Assembly (NCBI GenBank): GCA_023213195.1
Contig: CP096135.1
Span: 3,282,842 to 3,346,841, forward strand
Direction of reading: 5' to 3'
Length of the DNA stretch: 64,000 nt
Source of the DNA: Sphingobacteriales bacterium JAD_PAG50586_3
Lineage (GTDB): Bacteria > Bacteroidota > Bacteroidia > CAMBQF01
The notes under the pieces: model-generated
Told to the model about the DNA's origin: nothing
Database searches by the model: none
Seen by the model: the letters and a program-made list of their open reading frames with translations, nothing else
Shown here: piece by piece, positions 62,266-64,000 of the stretch
Layout of the letters: every line of letters begins with the position of its first letter
How positions within the stretch are numbered: position 1 is the stretch's first letter
Program-made: the position numbers and the translations under genes

Positions 62266-63943
62266 CTAGTTTACTTTCATTATCTGTTTTGATGATACCT
62301 TATCGCCGGCGGTTAGGCGTATTAGGTAATTGCCGTTTACCATATTGGCTGTAGCGGCATCTAATGTAAGAGTATTTAAACCCTGCGGACGGTGGCCCAT
62401 GTTTTGGGTAAATACTTTGCGGCCCAGGTTATCAAACACCTCAATACTTACTGTACTGCTCTTATCTAAATGGAAACGCAGGTTGGTAGCATCGTTAAAA
62501 GGATTTGGATAGGCATCAAACATATTAACGTCTTTGGTATCCTCATCAGTACCTGTAGCAATATCGGTAGTGTATTGCACATAGTACAACATCATTTCAT
62601 CTTCTGTGGTTAATCCAAAGGTTACTAACGGTTGCGTGCAGCAATTGCGAAACTTAGCTTCTTGTATTAAACCATATTGGGCAGGGAAAGGCAATAATGG
62701 GTCGTAATAAGCCGTAGGTGGATGGCTCCAGTTGTAATAGCCAAGGTTTACGCCGCTTTCTTCATCAAGAAAACCTTCGTACACCTGCTGGCCTTTGCTA
62801 CCATCGGCATTACGTAAATACACATCATAATCAGTACCATATTTATGTGTATGCGATTTAAGCGACCATAAGTTGTAAATCAGGTTACTGCCGCTAACAT
62901 AATCAGCACGGGTAAAGGTCATTTCATTATTAGTACCGGGAATAATTAACCCGGTTACAGGGTACAATACAATATCAGAGAACATCTCTTTTTGCGCTGT
63001 CCCTTTAGGCTGATAGTATACATTCAGGTACATTTCGGCCCCTAAAATACTATCCTGGCTATAGTTATTAATGTGATAGTTTAAATCTAAAAAAGTTGAT
63101 TGCGGGAAAGTATAAGCCGTTCCTTGGGGTAATGATATGTCTCCCGGGTTACTCCACGCTAACAAGTAGCGGGTTTGATCTGGAAATACATTTGAAAAAT
63201 TTACTACACGCAACCCATCAGGAAAATCGTTCTCCTGTCCGGGGTCGTATTTAAAGACGATAAAATGATGAGAAAAAGAATTCATTTTAAGGTCCATACG
63301 GGTTACCTCTACCGTGTCGGGCAATACCACTTCGCGTTTAATATAGTATTCAAACTCTTCGCCGGGGGCTAAGAATATTTTACCCAGCTTTAGCTGGAAG
63401 CCTGTGCCCGGGGCCGGGGCTGCTGGTACCGGAATGGATGGTACCGCCAATCCGTTATAGTATTGTGTTAAAACAGCCTCATCGGCTACGTTTGAGGTTA
63501 ATGGTGCGCCAAAGTATATCCACTGGCGGAACATCTCTACCTCTACACTGCTAAGCTGTGCCTTGGCCGCTAGGCATTTGTCCCCCTTCGGCCGGTTGTT
63601 CAATAGCATAATCGCCATTTTCAAACCCTGCATGGGCAATTTTGCGTAATAAGAAGCTTTTATCAGGATAGCCTTTGCGAATGTACTTATACCCTTTGGC
63701 CGCAGCACTTGCGTTGGCCGGGGTAACATCTACCAGATTGTTGTAAACCGCCTGGCGCTTTTGGGTAGTGCCGCCGCCGCTACCTTCAAGGTCTAGCCCG
63801 GCAGTGGGGCTGGCGTTGTTGTGGCAGCTAACACATTTAGACTGCATAATGCTGTATAAACGGGCAAAACCAAATTGCTGGCCCTGGCTTGCAGAGGCAG
63901 AAAGTAACAAGGCTGTTAAGCCCAATAGTAAAGATTTTTTCAT
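62266..63943 (-). CDS. T9SS-exported haem-site and copper-monooxygenase-like protein (one frameshift here)
   Basis: About 558 residues: a signal peptide (LLLGLTALLLSASASQG), one CVSCH haem site within a short cytochrome-like domain, then a region recalling copper type II ascorbate-dependent monooxygenases (HH in NSFSHHFIVFKY, HxH in KSHTHKYG, Met in TTEDEMMLYYVQY) and a type A sorting domain (FDAYPNPFND, FDNLGRKVFTQN, MVNGNYLIRL). The frame breaks at CCTTGG, 63561-63566 on plus. CCTGG gives GGQMPSGQAQLSSVE. Metal ligands are inferred by analogy with PHM. It may be a surface oxygenase; the substrate is unknown. It lies near the MbnP/MbnH pair, in a copper-rich neighbourhood. Confidence 0.8.
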
Positions 63944-63963
63944 GTATGAAGTAAGACGAATAG

Positions 63964-63971
63964 CAAATATA
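63964..63971 (-). promoter_or_regulatory. -7 promoter box, minus strand
   Basis: Minus-strand TATATTTG, 20 bases before the ATG at 63943. It supports that start over the in-frame ATG at 63994. Confidence 0.55.
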
Positions 63972-64000
63972 TCAATAAAACTATTGATTACCAATTGTTA

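Overview
The window comes from a member of the Bacteroidota. Evidence: many Bacteroidota-type promoter boxes (TAnnTTTG), type IX secretion C-terminal sorting domains, a GldM-like domain, TonB receptors with carboxypeptidase-regulatory N-termini, and S1, PurE/PurK, Nfu and FabI proteins of this phylum's type. At least 20 genes, including rpsA, nrdA, nrdB, purK and pfkA, carry single-base lesions. Most lie in homopolymers. Ten others are best explained as misread CCWGG sites. I read these as long-read consensus errors and annotate such genes across the break. No rRNA, tRNA, CRISPR, transposase or phage genes were seen.

Layout. 0-3.4 kb: a metallo-beta-lactamase hydrolase, an acetyltransferase and a seven-haem cytochrome with TPRs. 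3.4-8.6 kb: a surface-sugar locus with a HisH/HisF/PP-loop amidotransferase trio (WbuY/Z/X type) between two related glycosyltransferases. 8.6-15.4 kb (minus strand): two M23 peptidases, an enoyl-CoA hydratase, purE, an overlapping four-gene membrane/methyltransferase operon, and purK. 15.5-21.1 kb: Nfu, ribonucleotide reductase nrdB-nrdA, and an exported protein. 21-24.3 kb: small exported proteins and a repeat-rich gene desert with an orphan promoter. 24.3-31 kb (minus): a four-gene signalling operon of YfiR, TonB receptor, transmembrane hybrid kinase and REC-kinase. 31-36 kb: GAPDH, membrane and exported proteins, a tandem universal stress protein behind an FNR/CRP-like palindrome, and phosphofructokinase. 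36-41.2 kb: a TonB receptor followed by a T9SS-exported protein. 41.3-47 kb: a lipoprotein, a ferredoxin-NADP-reductase-like enzyme, a flavin monooxygenase, and a divergent NmrA/HxlR pair. 47.5-55.2 kb: rpsA, twin PKD lipoproteins, an SdiA-regulated-like lipoprotein, fabI, DUF3109 and a YhhN protein. 55.6-64 kb: a small exported protein, an Asp-nucleophile hydrolase, an MbnP/MbnH copper pair, a protein with a ~730-residue charged helix, DUF983, and a haem plus copper-monooxygenase-like T9SS protein.

The most interesting items are: two copies of a structured repeat whose stems differ in sequence but stay complementary; the YfiR/TonB/kinase operon; the giant predicted single-alpha-helix protein; the orphan promoter with an 18-bp palindrome at its start site; the FNR-like operator placed about -41 from the stress-protein start; and the CCWGG error signature, which points to cytosine methylation in this organism.
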